A stretch of DNA of 64,000 nucleotides, taken from Pseudomonas xantholysinigenes (lineage in GTDB: Bacteria; Pseudomonadota; Gammaproteobacteria; Pseudomonadales; Pseudomonadaceae). The translations under genes were made by a program, and so were the position numbers. The stretch is taken from contig NZ_CP077095.1 in assembly GCF_014268885.2 (NCBI RefSeq), positions 4,123,001 to 4,187,000 on the forward strand, in the 5' to 3' direction. This document shows, one piece after another, positions 48,789-57,500 of this stretch. The notes beneath the pieces are model-generated. The model was given only the letters and a program-made list of their open reading frames with translations. It made no database searches and was not told the DNA's origin. Position 1 is the stretch's first letter. Every line of letters begins with the position of its first letter.

Positions 48789-49036
48789 TTCGGCCTCTTC
48801 GCGGGTAAACCCGCTCCCACAGGCTCCACAAAACACTGTGGGAGCAACTGTCTTGCTCAACCGCTAAAGCTAGCGCGATCCCTGTGGGAGCGGGCTTGCC
48901 CCGCGAACACCGGCGCAGCCGGTGCCAGGCACCGCGTCGCTTGCATCTCGGGTAAGCCCGCGCCCACAGGTGTAGTGCATGGCCTAAAGCCTGCGCGGTC
49001 GCTGTGGGAGCGGGTTTACCCGCGAAGAGGCCAGCA
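48789..49036. repeat. Cluster of REP elements
   Basis: At least four REP units in alternating orientation: near 48791-48822, 48880-48906, 48951-48970 and 49000-49035, with a partial one near 48837-48850. Cores include CGCGGGTAAACCCGCTCCC and variants with GGCTTGCCCCGCG. The outer copies face each other. They fill the gap between convergent trmO and fpr. Confidence 0.88.
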
Positions 49037-49061
49037 CTGGCAACCTCGATCTTGCAGGCAT

Positions 49062-49091
49062 AAAAAAACGCAGACCCAGGTCTGCGTTTTT
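49062..49091. terminator. Bidirectional terminator at the end of fpr
   Basis: A stem of eight to nine base pairs (49068-49075 with 49080-49087) lies between a run of A residues and a run of T residues, so it can act on both strands. Confidence 0.88.
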
Positions 49092-49108
49092 CATCAGCGC
49101 GACTCGCC

Positions 49109-49888
49109 TTACTTCTCGACGAACGCACGCTCGATCAGGTAGTCGCCCGGTTCGCGCATGCGCGGGGAGATCTTCAGGCCGAAGCTGTCCAGCACTTCGC
49201 TGGTTTCGTCGAGCATGCTCGGGCTGCCGCAGATCATCGCGCGGTCATCCTGCGGATTGATCGGCGGCAGGCCGATGTCGCTGAACAACTTGCCGCTGCG
49301 CATCAAGTCGGTCAAACGCCCCTGGTTCTCGAACGGCTCGCGGGTCACGGTCGGGTAGTAGATCAGCTTGTCGCGCACGGCATCACCGAAGAACTCGTTC
49401 TGCGGCAGGTGCTCGGTGATGAACTCGCGGTAGGCGACTTCATTCACGTAGCGCACGCCGTGGACCAGGATGACTTTCTCGAAACGCTCGTAGGTTTCCG
49501 GGTCCTGGATCACGCTCATGAACGGCGCAAGGCCGGTGCCGGTGCTCAGCAGGTACAGGTGCTTGCCCGGGTTCAGGTCGTCGAGCACCAGGGTGCCGGT
49601 AGGCTTCTTGCTGATGATGATCTCATCGCCTTCCTTCAGGTGCTGCAGCTGCGAGGTCAGCGGGCCATCCGGCACCTTGATGCTGAAGAACTCCAGGTGC
49701 TCTTCCCAGTTCGGCGAAGCGATGGAGTAGGCGCGCATGAGCGGACGGCCATTGTCCTGCTGCAGGCCGATCATCACGAACTGACCGTTCTCGAAGCGCA
49801 GGCCCGGGTCGCGGGTGCACTTGAAGCTGAACAGGGTGTCGTTCCAGTGGTGCACACTGAGGACACGTTCGTGGTTCATGTTGCTCAT
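49109..49888 (-). CDS. fpr: Ferredoxin/flavodoxin-NADP+ reductase
   Basis: Flavoenzyme exchanging electrons between NADPH and ferredoxin or flavodoxin, part of the oxidative stress response in pseudomonads. RAYSIASPNW binds FAD, GTGLAPFMSVI binds NADP, and CGSPSMLDE is the C-terminal signature. Length 259 aa. The start at 49888 has AGGAG upstream. It is divergent from the LysR gene finR, its known activator in P. putida. Confidence 0.95.
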   Translation of the reverse strand: MSNMNHERVLSVHHWNDTLFSFKCTRDPGLRFENGQFVMIGLQQDNGRPLMRAYSIASPNWEEHLEFFSIKVPDGPLTSQLQHLKEGDEIIISKKPTGTLVLDDLNPGKHLYLLSTGTGLAPFMSVIQDPETYERFEKVILVHGVRYVNEVAYREFITEHLPQNEFFGDAVRDKLIYYPTVTREPFENQGRLTDLMRSGKLFSDIGLPPINPQDDRAMICGSPSMLDETSEVLDSFGLKISPRMREPGDYLIERAFVEK

Positions 49889-49960
49889 CGATGGGGCTCC
49901 TGAAGAAAAACGCGGCGCGCGCAAGACGCGCAGTTGCGCGATAGTTTAGGGGCAGCGACA

Positions 49961-49988
49961 ATATCTGTTAACTGAATTATCAAGATAT
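49961..49988. promoter_or_regulatory. Inverted repeat in the fpr-finR promoter region
   Basis: ATATCT (49961-49966) and AGATAT (49983-49988) form an interrupted palindrome in an AT-rich stretch between the divergent genes, with another GATAT at 50006-50010. It is a plausible FinR binding site; the true site was not confirmed. Confidence 0.45.
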
Positions 49989-50008
49989 GTGTTATCGGTT
50001 ATATAGAT

Positions 50009-50935
50009 ATGCGATTCACACTTCGCCAGCTCCAGGTCTTCGTCGCCGTCGCCCAGCACCAGAGCGTGTCCCGGGCCGCTGGCGTGCTGGCCTTGTCGCA
50101 GTCGGCCGCCAGCACCTCGATCACCGAACTGGAGCGCCAGTCCAGCTGCCAGCTGTTCGATCGCGCCGGCAAGCGCCTGAGCCTCAACGCCCTTGGCCAT
50201 CAATTGTTGCCGCAGGCCGTCGCCCTGCTCGACCAGGCCAAGGAAATCGAAGACCTGCTCAACGGCAAGTCCGGCTTCGGCTCGCTGGCCGTCGGCGCCA
50301 CCCTGACCATCGGCAACTACCTGGCCACCTTGCTGATCGGCAGCTTCATGCAGATCCACCCGGAAAGCCAAGTGAAGCTGCATGTGCAAAACACCGCGCA
50401 TATCGTGCAACAAGTCGCCCACTACGAAATTGACCTGGGTCTAATCGAAGGCGACTGCAACCACCCCGACCTGGAAGTGCAGCCCTGGGTGGAGGACGAA
50501 CTGGTGGTGTTCTGCGCGCCGCAACATCCGCTGGCCAAGGCCGGCCAAGCCGATATCGAGCAACTGGCCCATGAAGCGTGGATCCTGCGCGAACAAGGTT
50601 CGGGGACGCGCCTGACCTTCGACCAGGCCATGCGCCATCATCGCGCCAACCTGAACATTCGCCTGGAGCTGGAGCACACCGAGGCAATCAAGCGCGCCGT
50701 GGAATCGGGCCTGGGCATTGGCTGCATCTCGCGCCTGGCCCTGCGCGACGCCTTCCGTCGCGGCAGCCTGGTGCCGGTGGAAACCCCCGCCCTGGACCTG
50801 GCGCGGCAGTTCTACTTCATCTGGCACAAGCAGAAATACCAGACCTCGGCCATGCGCGAGTTTCTCGAACTGTGCCGCAGCTTCACCGCTGGCGTGCGCC
50901 GCAGCGACGAGATCGTCCTGCCGCCGATCGCCTGA
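50009..50935 (+). CDS. finR: LysR-family regulator FinR
   Basis: Transcriptional activator (308 aa) of the divergent fpr gene. The N-terminal helix-turn-helix is clear (SVSRAAGVLALSQSAASTSI, residues about 19-38), followed by the CysB-like effector domain. No good ribosome-binding site precedes the ATG at 50009; the sequence MRFTLRQLQVFVAVA is a standard LysR beginning, so the start is kept. Identification as FinR rests on divergent linkage to fpr and resemblance to the P. putida protein from memory. Confidence 0.88.
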   Translation: MRFTLRQLQVFVAVAQHQSVSRAAGVLALSQSAASTSITELERQSSCQLFDRAGKRLSLNALGHQLLPQAVALLDQAKEIEDLLNGKSGFGSLAVGATLTIGNYLATLLIGSFMQIHPESQVKLHVQNTAHIVQQVAHYEIDLGLIEGDCNHPDLEVQPWVEDELVVFCAPQHPLAKAGQADIEQLAHEAWILREQGSGTRLTFDQAMRHHRANLNIRLELEHTEAIKRAVESGLGIGCISRLALRDAFRRGSLVPVETPALDLARQFYFIWHKQKYQTSAMREFLELCRSFTAGVRRSDEIVLPPIA

Positions 50936-50938
50936 ACA

Positions 50939-51304
50939 TCAGCCGAGCAGGATCACACCCCAGACCAACGCCACCATGCTCATCGCCACCAGTTGTGCGG
51001 CGCTGCCCATGTCCTTGGCGTTCTTGGACAACGGGTGGCGGTCCAGGGAAATGCGGTCGATGGCCGCCTCCACCGCCGAGTTGAGCAGTTCGACGATCAA
51101 CCCGAGCAAACACACGGCGATCAGGATCGCCCGCTCGCCACGGCTGACCGGCAACCAGAAGGCGATCGGGATCAGCAGCACATTGAGCAGCACCAGTTGG
51201 CGGAAGGCCGCCTCGCCCTTGAAGGCGGTGCGCAGGCCGTCGAACGAGTAGCCCGCGGCATTGACGATACGTTTGAGGCCGGTCTGGCCTTTGAATGGCG
51301 ACAT
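50939..51304 (-). CDS. dgkA: Diacylglycerol kinase
   Basis: Small integral membrane kinase (121 aa) recycling diacylglycerol to phosphatidic acid. Three helices are apparent. The catalytic regions EAAFRQL, ELLNSAVEAAIDRIS and KNAKDMGSAAQLV carry the expected acidic residues. Its stop codon is three bases from the finR stop (convergent). Confidence 0.95.
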   Translation of the reverse strand: MSPFKGQTGLKRIVNAAGYSFDGLRTAFKGEAAFRQLVLLNVLLIPIAFWLPVSRGERAILIAVCLLGLIVELLNSAVEAAIDRISLDRHPLSKNAKDMGSAAQLVAMSMVALVWGVILLG

Positions 51305-51382
51305 ACGTGTCAGTCACTTCACCGGAAAAAAGGCCAGCAGGCTAGTCCAGCCGGAGTCAAAAAAGCGTGAAGCCACGCCCAA

Positions 51383-52033
51383 TCAGGTGGTCGAAACCGA
51401 TTCAAGTTGTTGCAACAGCAACGCCGCCTGGGTCCGCGTACGCACGCCCAGCTTGCGGAAGATGGCCGTCACGTGAGCCTTGATGGTGGCTTCCGAGACA
51501 TTCAGCTCATAGGCGATCTGCTTGTTCAGCAAACCTTCACAGACCATGGTCAGTACCCGGAACTGTTGCGGGGTGAGGCTGGCCAGGCCTTCGCTGGCAG
51601 CCTTGGCTTCGGCCGAGACGTCGACTTTCTCGAACGCCTGGGGCGGCCACCAGACATCGCCGTCGAGCACGTTGCGCACCGCTTCCTGGATCTTGCTCAG
51701 TTCGCTGGACTTGGGAATGAAACCGCTGGCGCCAAATTCGCGGGACTTCACCACGACCGCTGCCTCTTCCTGGGCCGAAACCATCACCACAGGGATCTGC
51801 GGGTACTGCCCGCGCAACAGGACCAGGCCAGAGAAACCATAGGCGCCAGGCATGTTCAGGTCCAGCAGGACTAGGTCCCAGTCAGCTTTCTCGGTCAGGC
51901 TGGTTTCCAGTTCGGCGATGCTCGCCACTTCCACCAGGCGCACATCCGGGCCCAGGCCGAGGGTAACGGCCTGGCGCAGGGCGCTGCGAAACAACGGGTG
52001 GTCGTCGGCAATCAGGATTTCGTATGTGGCCAT
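51383..52033 (-). CDS. erdR: LuxR/NarL-type response regulator, ErdR-like
   Basis: Two-component response regulator (216 aa). The receiver domain has ADDHPLF with the acidic pair and LVLLDLNMPG with the phosphorylatable Asp at about residue 55; the C-terminal LuxR-type helix-turn-helix is VCEGLLNKQIAYELNVSEATIKAHV. In pseudomonads the orthologue ErdR takes part in control of ethanol/acetate metabolism. No histidine kinase is adjacent. Confidence 0.88.
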   Translation of the reverse strand: MATYEILIADDHPLFRSALRQAVTLGLGPDVRLVEVASIAELETSLTEKADWDLVLLDLNMPGAYGFSGLVLLRGQYPQIPVVMVSAQEEAAVVVKSREFGASGFIPKSSELSKIQEAVRNVLDGDVWWPPQAFEKVDVSAEAKAASEGLASLTPQQFRVLTMVCEGLLNKQIAYELNVSEATIKAHVTAIFRKLGVRTRTQAALLLQQLESVSTT

Positions 52034-52281
52034 CGATCTAAGGATCCTGTTCTGTGCCGGGCGCTTGGGATACGGGTGCGCCTGGCAGGCAACTCATGGC
52101 GCGTACGGCAGGGCCGCCGGCCGGGATGGCACGGCGAAGTCCGGGGTAACAGCAGCTTCGTCGTGCCTGAAGCGGCGCCAAGGATGCCGAGCACGGACCG
52201 GGTGGTCAAGCCGGTCGACTCCGCCCACCCTGGCTGCCAGCCCCGACAGTATGAACCAAACCGCCGGGCCTGCCCCTTGGA

Positions 52282-52992
52282 CTATAGGAAGGTATGCAAA
52301 CGCTGGTGGACCTCATCCTGGTCGTCCAGCGGCAAGCGTCGCTTGCCACTGAGGTAGTGCAGGCTGAATACATCCAGGTAGGCGTCCAGGGCCTGGGAAG
52401 CCTGGTTGTCGCCGGCCAGGTCCAGGCACATGGCGGCCACCTCGGCGGTGCAGAAGTGGTCGTCGCGCTTGGAGCGGCGTAGGCGATAGCGCGACATCTG
52501 CTCGGCCTGCAGGCTCAATACCGGAAAACGGTCCAGGTACGGGCTCTTGCGGAACATCTTGCGCGCTTCGGTCCAGGTCGCGTCGAGCAGGATGAACAGC
52601 GGGCGCTTGCCCGGCTCACGCGTCACCTCGCTGACCACCCGCTCCTGGGTAACGAACTCACCAGGGAAGACGATGAAGGGCTGCCACTGCGGGTCGTCGA
52701 GCAGCGCCAGTAGACGCTCGTCCACAGAAGTGCGCAGCCAGCCGAAGGCCGAGGTGTCCTCGATCAGGTCGGCGATCAGCCAGCCGGTGTTGGTCGGCTT
52801 CAATGGCTCGGTGTCGTGCATCAGCAGGCATACGCCGGCCTCGGCCTCGACCTTGGGTTTCCAGGCGCACAGGCAATGCGTGGCGATCACCCGGCAATCC
52901 GGGCAGCGCTCGGCACGCGAGCCACGGGCGACGAAGGGTTTGATGCTGCGCGCCAGGCGCTCGGCGCGCAGGCGCGCTACCGCGTGGCTCAT
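52282..52992 (-). CDS. tapT: DTW-domain tRNA-uridine aminocarboxypropyltransferase
   Basis: Predicted enzyme that adds the 3-amino-3-carboxypropyl group from S-adenosylmethionine to uridine in tRNA (acp3U). Four N-terminal Cys (CPDC and CLC) form a metal-binding cluster and the DATWTEARKM segment is the DTW-family signature (DxTW). The start at 52992 gives 236 aa. Symbol is by family resemblance to E. coli TapT (YfiP). Confidence 0.82.
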   Translation of the reverse strand: MSHAVARLRAERLARSIKPFVARGSRAERCPDCRVIATHCLCAWKPKVEAEAGVCLLMHDTEPLKPTNTGWLIADLIEDTSAFGWLRTSVDERLLALLDDPQWQPFIVFPGEFVTQERVVSEVTREPGKRPLFILLDATWTEARKMFRKSPYLDRFPVLSLQAEQMSRYRLRRSKRDDHFCTAEVAAMCLDLAGDNQASQALDAYLDVFSLHYLSGKRRLPLDDQDEVHQRLHTFL

Positions 52993-53206
52993 GACAGCTG
53001 GCCTTGGCAGGAAAGTGGGAGGGGCACGGCGACGACTCGATGAAAACAAAGCGCCCAGTCTACCAGAGCGCACGTCATTTGCCGTGCAGCCAACGGTGCC
53101 GCTCCTTTATAATCACGGGCTCTGGCGGCCTGGAAACCCTGCGGTTTCATGGAACGCCGCCCGCCGGCGCTGGTCAAAGCGCCTGTCATCGAACCAGGAG
53201 AGATTC

Positions 53207-53626
53207 ATGCTGCGTCTTATCGTCCCGACCCTGAGCCTGCTGCTCGCCCTGCCCCTGGCCGCCCAGGCCGCGTCCAAGCAGGAGTACGAGCTGACCCAGA
53301 TGCTGCAGAAGGTCGCCAAGGAAAGCAGCGTCGGCACCCCACGGGCCATCAACGAAGACATCCTCGACCAGGGCTACACCGTCGAAGGCAAGGCCCTGAT
53401 CAACCACCTGAGCGTACGCCAGGAACATGCCGCGCGCATGCAGGCCAACCCTGCGCAGGTGCGCAGCCAGCTGGGTGACAGCGTATGCCGCAACAACGGT
53501 TATCGCCAGCTCATGTCCAAGGGCGCCGTGATGGTCTACCGCTTCAGCGTCTACAAGACCAACCAGCCGGTCATGGACCAGGCCTTCGACGCCGCCAGCT
53601 GCGTGGCCGGCAACAAGAAGAAGTGA
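53207..53626 (+). CDS. PA3611-like secreted protein (quorum-sensing-regulated virulence factor family)
   Basis: Small exported protein (139 aa) with a signal peptide ending at AAQA-AS. The mature part carries two Cys (DSVCRNNGYRQLM and AASCVAG) likely to form a disulphide. AGGAG lies upstream of the ATG at 53207. It resembles P. aeruginosa PA3611, reported as quorum-sensing regulated; function is unsettled and a virulence role in P. putida is doubtful. Confidence 0.78.
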   Translation: MLRLIVPTLSLLLALPLAAQAASKQEYELTQMLQKVAKESSVGTPRAINEDILDQGYTVEGKALINHLSVRQEHAARMQANPAQVRSQLGDSVCRNNGYRQLMSKGAVMVYRFSVYKTNQPVMDQAFDAASCVAGNKKK

Positions 53627-53627
53627 T

Positions 53628-53834
53628 TCAGGCCAGCTCGCCGCGGTCACTGGCGCGCCGTTGCTCATCATCGGCGCGCAGTTCGGCAAGCAAGGCCTGC
53701 AGGTAGCACGAATGTGCCTCGGCCCCCTGCAAGCGGCGCAGGCACTCCCCCTCCAGGCTCAGGTAATGAGCCTTCGCCTCGTACTCGAGCAACTGCAACA
53801 GTTGCCCATCCACCTCGATCACCAGCCGGTGCAT
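53628..53834 (-). CDS. Small hypothetical protein
   Basis: A 68-residue frame beginning MHRLVIEVDGQLLQLLEYEA, amphipathic and acidic, converging on the PA3611-like gene with one base between stop codons. The tight spacing and plausible N-terminus support it, but no domain is recognised. ATG 18 bases further upstream is an alternative. Confidence 0.5.
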   Translation of the reverse strand: MHRLVIEVDGQLLQLLEYEAKAHYLSLEGECLRRLQGAEAHSCYLQALLAELRADDEQRRASDRGELA

Positions 53835-54138
53835 ACCGCCACCTCGCCGCATCGCCTTACTGCCCCCCAGTTAACCAAAGCCTTGCCATCCCCGGTTTCC
53901 GTCTGACCGGCGGTAACGCGCACCTGTGGCGGCACGAACTCACGCCAGCGTCTAGATTGATAACGAGTACCCATAACAACGACAACGCGATGGAATTGCC
54001 ACTGCAACATGGCCTTGAAGGCCTACTGCAACGCTCGGGGGGCACACTCGAGCCACAGCAGCCAGCGACACACGCAGTGTCGCGGCCGGGACCCGCCATC
54101 GACCCGGTCAGAGGTTTTGCTGCAGAAGGAGACGTTGA
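53835..54138. other. Intergenic region upstream of the LOG-family gene
   Basis: About 300 bases with no supported gene. It must contain the LOG promoter and that of the small minus-strand gene; no clear operator or terminator was seen. The purine-rich GAAGGAG just before 54139 is the LOG ribosome-binding site. Confidence 0.45.
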
Positions 54139-55257
54139 ATGCCTTATCAATCGAACGAGCTGTTGTTCAACCACTTCCGCGACCACGGCATCGACCTGAT
54201 GCCTATCGAGCAACAACTGCAACTGGTCGCACCGAACAGCCCGAACCTGCCGCTGTACCGCGACATGCTGCTGACAGTCCTGCGCATGGCCCATGACGAC
54301 CGTAACCGCTGGAATGCCAAGATCACCCTGCAGGCCCTGCGCGAGCTGGACCATTCGTTCCGCACCCTCGAACACTACAAGGGCCGACGCAAGGTCACGG
54401 TATTCGGCTCGGCGCGCACGCCCCTGGAGCACCCGATGTATGCCCTGGCCCGCGAGCTTGGCGCCACCCTGGCGCGCTCGGACCTGATGGTCATCACCGG
54501 GGCGGGCGGCGGCATCATGGCCGCGGCCCACGAGGGCGCGGGTACCGACCACAGCCTGGGCTTCAACATCACCCTGCCCTTTGAACAGCACGCCAACGCC
54601 ACGGTAGACGGCACCGATAAACTGCTGCCGTTCCACTTCTTCTTCATTCGCAAACTGTTCTTTGTCAAGGAAGCCGACGCGCTGGTGCTCTGCCCCGGCG
54701 GCTTCGGCACCCTCGACGAGGCGCTGGAGGTGCTGACGCTGATCCAGACCGGCAAGAGCCCCCTGGTGCCGGTAGTGCTGCTTGACTCCCCCGGCGGCAG
54801 CTTCTGGCGCGACGCGCTGGGCTTCATCAGTCGCCAGCTCGAGGAAAACCGCTACATCTTGCCAAGCGACCTCAAACTGGTGCGCCTGGTGCACAGCGCC
54901 GATGAAGCGGTCGAGGAAATCAACCAGTTCTACAGCAACTACCACTCCAGCCGCTGGCTGAAGAACCAGTTCGTGATCCGCATGCACCATCCGCTCAGCG
55001 AGGCAGCCTTGCATGATGTGGAGGAAGGTTTTGCCGACTTGCGCCTGAGCGGCAGGTACCACCAGCAAGCCGACAGCGGTGCCGAGCACGAGGAAGGCGA
55101 CTTCAGCCGTCTCACCCGCCTGACCTTCGCCTTCAATGGTCGAGACCAGGGGCGCCTGCGGGAATTGGTGGACTTCATCAACCTGCCGGAAAACTGGGCC
55201 AAGCCGCAGCCGATGCACACCACCCAGCACGCCAGGGATGCCCTGCGGGCAAGCTGA
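54139..55257 (+). CDS. LOG family (lysine decarboxylase-like Rossmann) nucleotide hydrolase
   Basis: Member of the LOG/PpnN family, which hydrolyses the N-glycosidic bond of nucleoside monophosphates. The signature PGGFGTLDE is present at about residue 193, with VFGSARTP and TGAGGGIMAAA forming the nucleotide site. At 372 aa it is a long form with an extra N-terminal helix bundle and a C-terminal extension. A strong GAAGGAG lies upstream. Physiological substrate unknown. Confidence 0.82.
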   Translation: MPYQSNELLFNHFRDHGIDLMPIEQQLQLVAPNSPNLPLYRDMLLTVLRMAHDDRNRWNAKITLQALRELDHSFRTLEHYKGRRKVTVFGSARTPLEHPMYALARELGATLARSDLMVITGAGGGIMAAAHEGAGTDHSLGFNITLPFEQHANATVDGTDKLLPFHFFFIRKLFFVKEADALVLCPGGFGTLDEALEVLTLIQTGKSPLVPVVLLDSPGGSFWRDALGFISRQLEENRYILPSDLKLVRLVHSADEAVEEINQFYSNYHSSRWLKNQFVIRMHHPLSEAALHDVEEGFADLRLSGRYHQQADSGAEHEEGDFSRLTRLTFAFNGRDQGRLRELVDFINLPENWAKPQPMHTTQHARDALRAS

Positions 55258-55263
55258 ACGCAA

Positions 55264-55310
55264 AAAGGCCTGTAGGGCTGGCGCTTTTCGCGCCAGCCCT
55301 ACAGGCCTTT
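55264..55310. terminator. Perfect 21-bp palindrome, bidirectional terminator between LOG and recX genes
   Basis: Arms 55264-55284 and 55290-55310 pair perfectly around a five-base loop. A-rich and T-rich ends flank it. It lies just after the LOG stop and touches the recX stop codon, so it can end transcription from both sides. Confidence 0.85.
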
Positions 55311-55779
55311 AGTAATCATCGAGATCGCGACCGCTAAGCAGACGTCCGATCATGTCCATCGGGAAGCCACGGTAAGCGAGAAACCGCGTTTGCTGTGCCC
55401 GGCTACGCGGGTCTTGAGGTCGCTGCCCGGCGAACTTGCGCTGCCACACATCCCGCAGTTGCGTCGCCCAGTCCACTTCGCTGTCGCGCAAGGCCTGGTC
55501 GATATCGCCACGGATCAAGCCACGCTGGCCAAGCTCCTCGCGAATGCGCGCGGGACCATAGCCCGCGTTGGAGCGGTAGCGGATAAAGCTTTCCAGGTAA
55601 CGGGCCTCACTGAGTAGCCCCTCTTCGGCAAGCCGATCGAGCGCAGGCTCGATCAGCTCATCCGGCGCGCCGCGCTGACGCAGCTTGCGCGTCAGCTCGA
55701 CGCGACCATGCTCGCGGCGTGCGAGCAGGTCCATGGCTGTCCGCCGAACGGCGACGGGGGTGTCGAGTACGACGGACAT
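55309..55779 (-). CDS. recX: Regulatory protein RecX
   Basis: RecA filament inhibitor (156 aa) made of three-helix repeats rich in Arg and Glu ([35 protein letters not shown]). The start at 55779 lies eight bases after the recA stop, so it is co-transcribed with recA and SOS-regulated. Confidence 0.93.
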   Translation of the reverse strand: MSVVLDTPVAVRRTAMDLLARREHGRVELTRKLRQRGAPDELIEPALDRLAEEGLLSEARYLESFIRYRSNAGYGPARIREELGQRGLIRGDIDQALRDSEVDWATQLRDVWQRKFAGQRPQDPRSRAQQTRFLAYRGFPMDMIGRLLSGRDLDDY

Positions 55780-55787
55780 GGTGCCAA

Positions 55788-56855
55788 TCAATAACCGGCG
55801 TCGGCGTCAGCCAGGTCGTCGGCATCGGCTTCAGCGGCAGCCGCCTTGGCCGCAGCAGCAACAGCACCCGAGGTCAGCAGCTTATCGCGGATCTGCTTCT
55901 CGATTTCGGCGCCGATGGCCGGATTCTCTTGCAGGTACTTGGCGGCGTTGGCCTTGCCCTGGCCGATCTTGTTGCCCTGGTAGCTGTACCAGGCACCGGA
56001 TTTTTCCACCAGGCCCTGGGAAACACCCAGGTCGATGATTTCGCCGTTGCGGTAGATACCCTTGCCGTAGAGGATCTGGAATTCGGCCTGGCGGAATGGC
56101 GGCGAGACCTTGTTCTTGACGATCTTGACGCGGGTTTCGCTACCGACCACTTCGTCGCCTTCCTTGACCGCGCCGGTACGACGGATGTCCAGGCGCACCG
56201 AGGCGTAGAACTTCAGGGCGTTACCGCCGGTGGTGGTTTCCGGGCTGCCGAACATCACGCCGATCTTCATACGGATCTGGTTGATGAAGATGACCAGGCA
56301 GTTGGCGTTCTTGATGTTACCGGTAATCTTGCGCAGCGCCTGGGACATCAGGCGGGCCTGCAGGCCGACGTGCATGTCGCCCATCTCGCCTTCGATCTCG
56401 GCCTTGGGCACCAGGGCGGCCACGGAGTCGACGATGATCACGTCGACGGCGTTGGAACGCACCAGCATGTCGGTGATTTCCAGGGCCTGTTCGCCGGTGT
56501 CCGGCTGCGAGACCAGCAGGTCGTCGACGTTGACGCCCAGTTTGCCGGCGTATTCGGGATCAAGGGCGTGCTCGGCGTCGACGAAGGCGCAGGTGGCGCC
56601 GTTCTTCTGGGCTTCGGCGATGACCGAGAGGGTCAGCGTGGTCTTACCCGAGGACTCCGGGCCATAGATCTCGACGATACGGCCCTTCGGCAGGCCGCCA
56701 ATGCCCAGGGCGATGTCCAGGCCCAGGGAACCGGTGGAGATGGCGGGAATGGCCTGGCGCTCGTGGTCGCCCATGCGCATGACCGCGCCCTTGCCGAATT
56801 GGCGTTCGATTTGACCCAGGGCCGCAGCCAAGGCGCGCTTCTTGTTGTCGTCCAT
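55788..56855 (-). CDS. recA: Recombinase RecA
   Basis: Central recombination protein and LexA co-protease (355 aa). Walker A is GPESSGKTT (residues about 66-74), Walker B is [10 protein letters not shown], the NQIRMKIG loop L2 region and [11 protein letters not shown] loop L1 are intact; the C-terminus is acidic and Ala-rich. The start at 56855 was chosen for MDDNKKRAL; an upstream open stretch is non-conserved. A LexA box lies 43 bases upstream. Confidence 0.98.
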   Translation of the reverse strand: MDDNKKRALAAALGQIERQFGKGAVMRMGDHERQAIPAISTGSLGLDIALGIGGLPKGRIVEIYGPESSGKTTLTLSVIAEAQKNGATCAFVDAEHALDPEYAGKLGVNVDDLLVSQPDTGEQALEITDMLVRSNAVDVIIVDSVAALVPKAEIEGEMGDMHVGLQARLMSQALRKITGNIKNANCLVIFINQIRMKIGVMFGSPETTTGGNALKFYASVRLDIRRTGAVKEGDEVVGSETRVKIVKNKVSPPFRQAEFQILYGKGIYRNGEIIDLGVSQGLVEKSGAWYSYQGNKIGQGKANAAKYLQENPAIGAEIEKQIRDKLLTSGAVAAAAKAAAAEADADDLADADAGY

Positions 56856-56897
56856 TGAAATCCTCACGTGATCGACGGGGCCCTGGGGCCGGAACAA

Positions 56898-56913
56898 CTG
56901 TATAAGTAGCCAG
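56898..56913 (-). promoter_or_regulatory. LexA (SOS) box of recA
   Basis: CTGTATAAGTAGCCAG differs by one base from CTGT-N8-ACAG and lies in the recA promoter region between recA and cinA. Confidence 0.85.
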
Positions 56914-56958
56914 TATTATTCCACAGGGATTCGTTTCCGCAAACCCCCGCTGGACGAT

Positions 56959-57441
56959 TTACTCGGCACCAAGCTGTAACAAGCCGTCTAGCGCGGCGAT
57001 CACCGTCTGTCGGCGCACCGCTTCGCGGTCGCCGTCGAAGTGCCGGCGCTCGCTGCTCACGTGCTCGCCGTCGGCCCAGGCCAGCCACACCGTGCCCACC
57101 GGTTTGGCGGCTGAGCCGCCATCCGGCCCGGCCACCCCGCTCACCGCCACGGCGAAGCGCGCCCCGCTGGCGGCCCGGGCACCGCGGACCATGGCCTCGA
57201 CCACCTCCTGGCTGACCGCTCCGACCTGGCCGAACAAGGCCTCGGGCACCCCGAGCTGGCGGGTCTTCTGGGCATTGGAATAGGTGACATAGCCGGCCTC
57301 GAACCAGGCCGAACTGCCGGGAATACGGGTGATGGCCTCGGCGATGCCGCCGCCAGTGCAGGACTCGGCGGTGCTCACCTGGGCGTTGAAGCGCCGCAGG
57401 TGTTCGCCCAGGCGGGTGGCAAGAACAGTGATCGGGTCCAT
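56959..57441 (-). CDS. pncC: CinA/PncC-family nicotinamide-nucleotide amidohydrolase
   Basis: Deamidates NMN to NaMN in pyridine nucleotide recycling (160 aa, the single-domain C-terminal CinA form). AESCTGGGIAEAIT (residues about 25-38), YSNAQKTRQLGV and GVAGPDGGSAAKPVGTVW are diagnostic. It is upstream of recA on the same strand, as in other pseudomonads, and marks the boundary with the phage-tail locus. Confidence 0.93.
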   Translation of the reverse strand: MDPITVLATRLGEHLRRFNAQVSTAESCTGGGIAEAITRIPGSSAWFEAGYVTYSNAQKTRQLGVPEALFGQVGAVSQEVVEAMVRGARAASGARFAVAVSGVAGPDGGSAAKPVGTVWLAWADGEHVSSERRHFDGDREAVRRQTVIAALDGLLQLGAE

Positions 57442-57500
57442 GGCGAGCTCCTGGCAAGACAGCGCCCTACCCTACCACTCCCGCGCGCCCTGGCAAGCGC

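Noticed and set aside
48789..49036. CRISPR array
   Set aside because: Repeats alternate in orientation, vary in spacing and match REP cores; no uniform spacers and no cas genes.
53714..54199. 161-residue plus-strand frame upstream of the LOG gene
   Set aside because: Overlaps the LOG start and the small minus-strand gene; no domain or ribosome-binding site.
55264..55310. REP element near recX
   Set aside because: The sequence does not match the REP core found elsewhere in the window and it behaves as a terminator palindrome.
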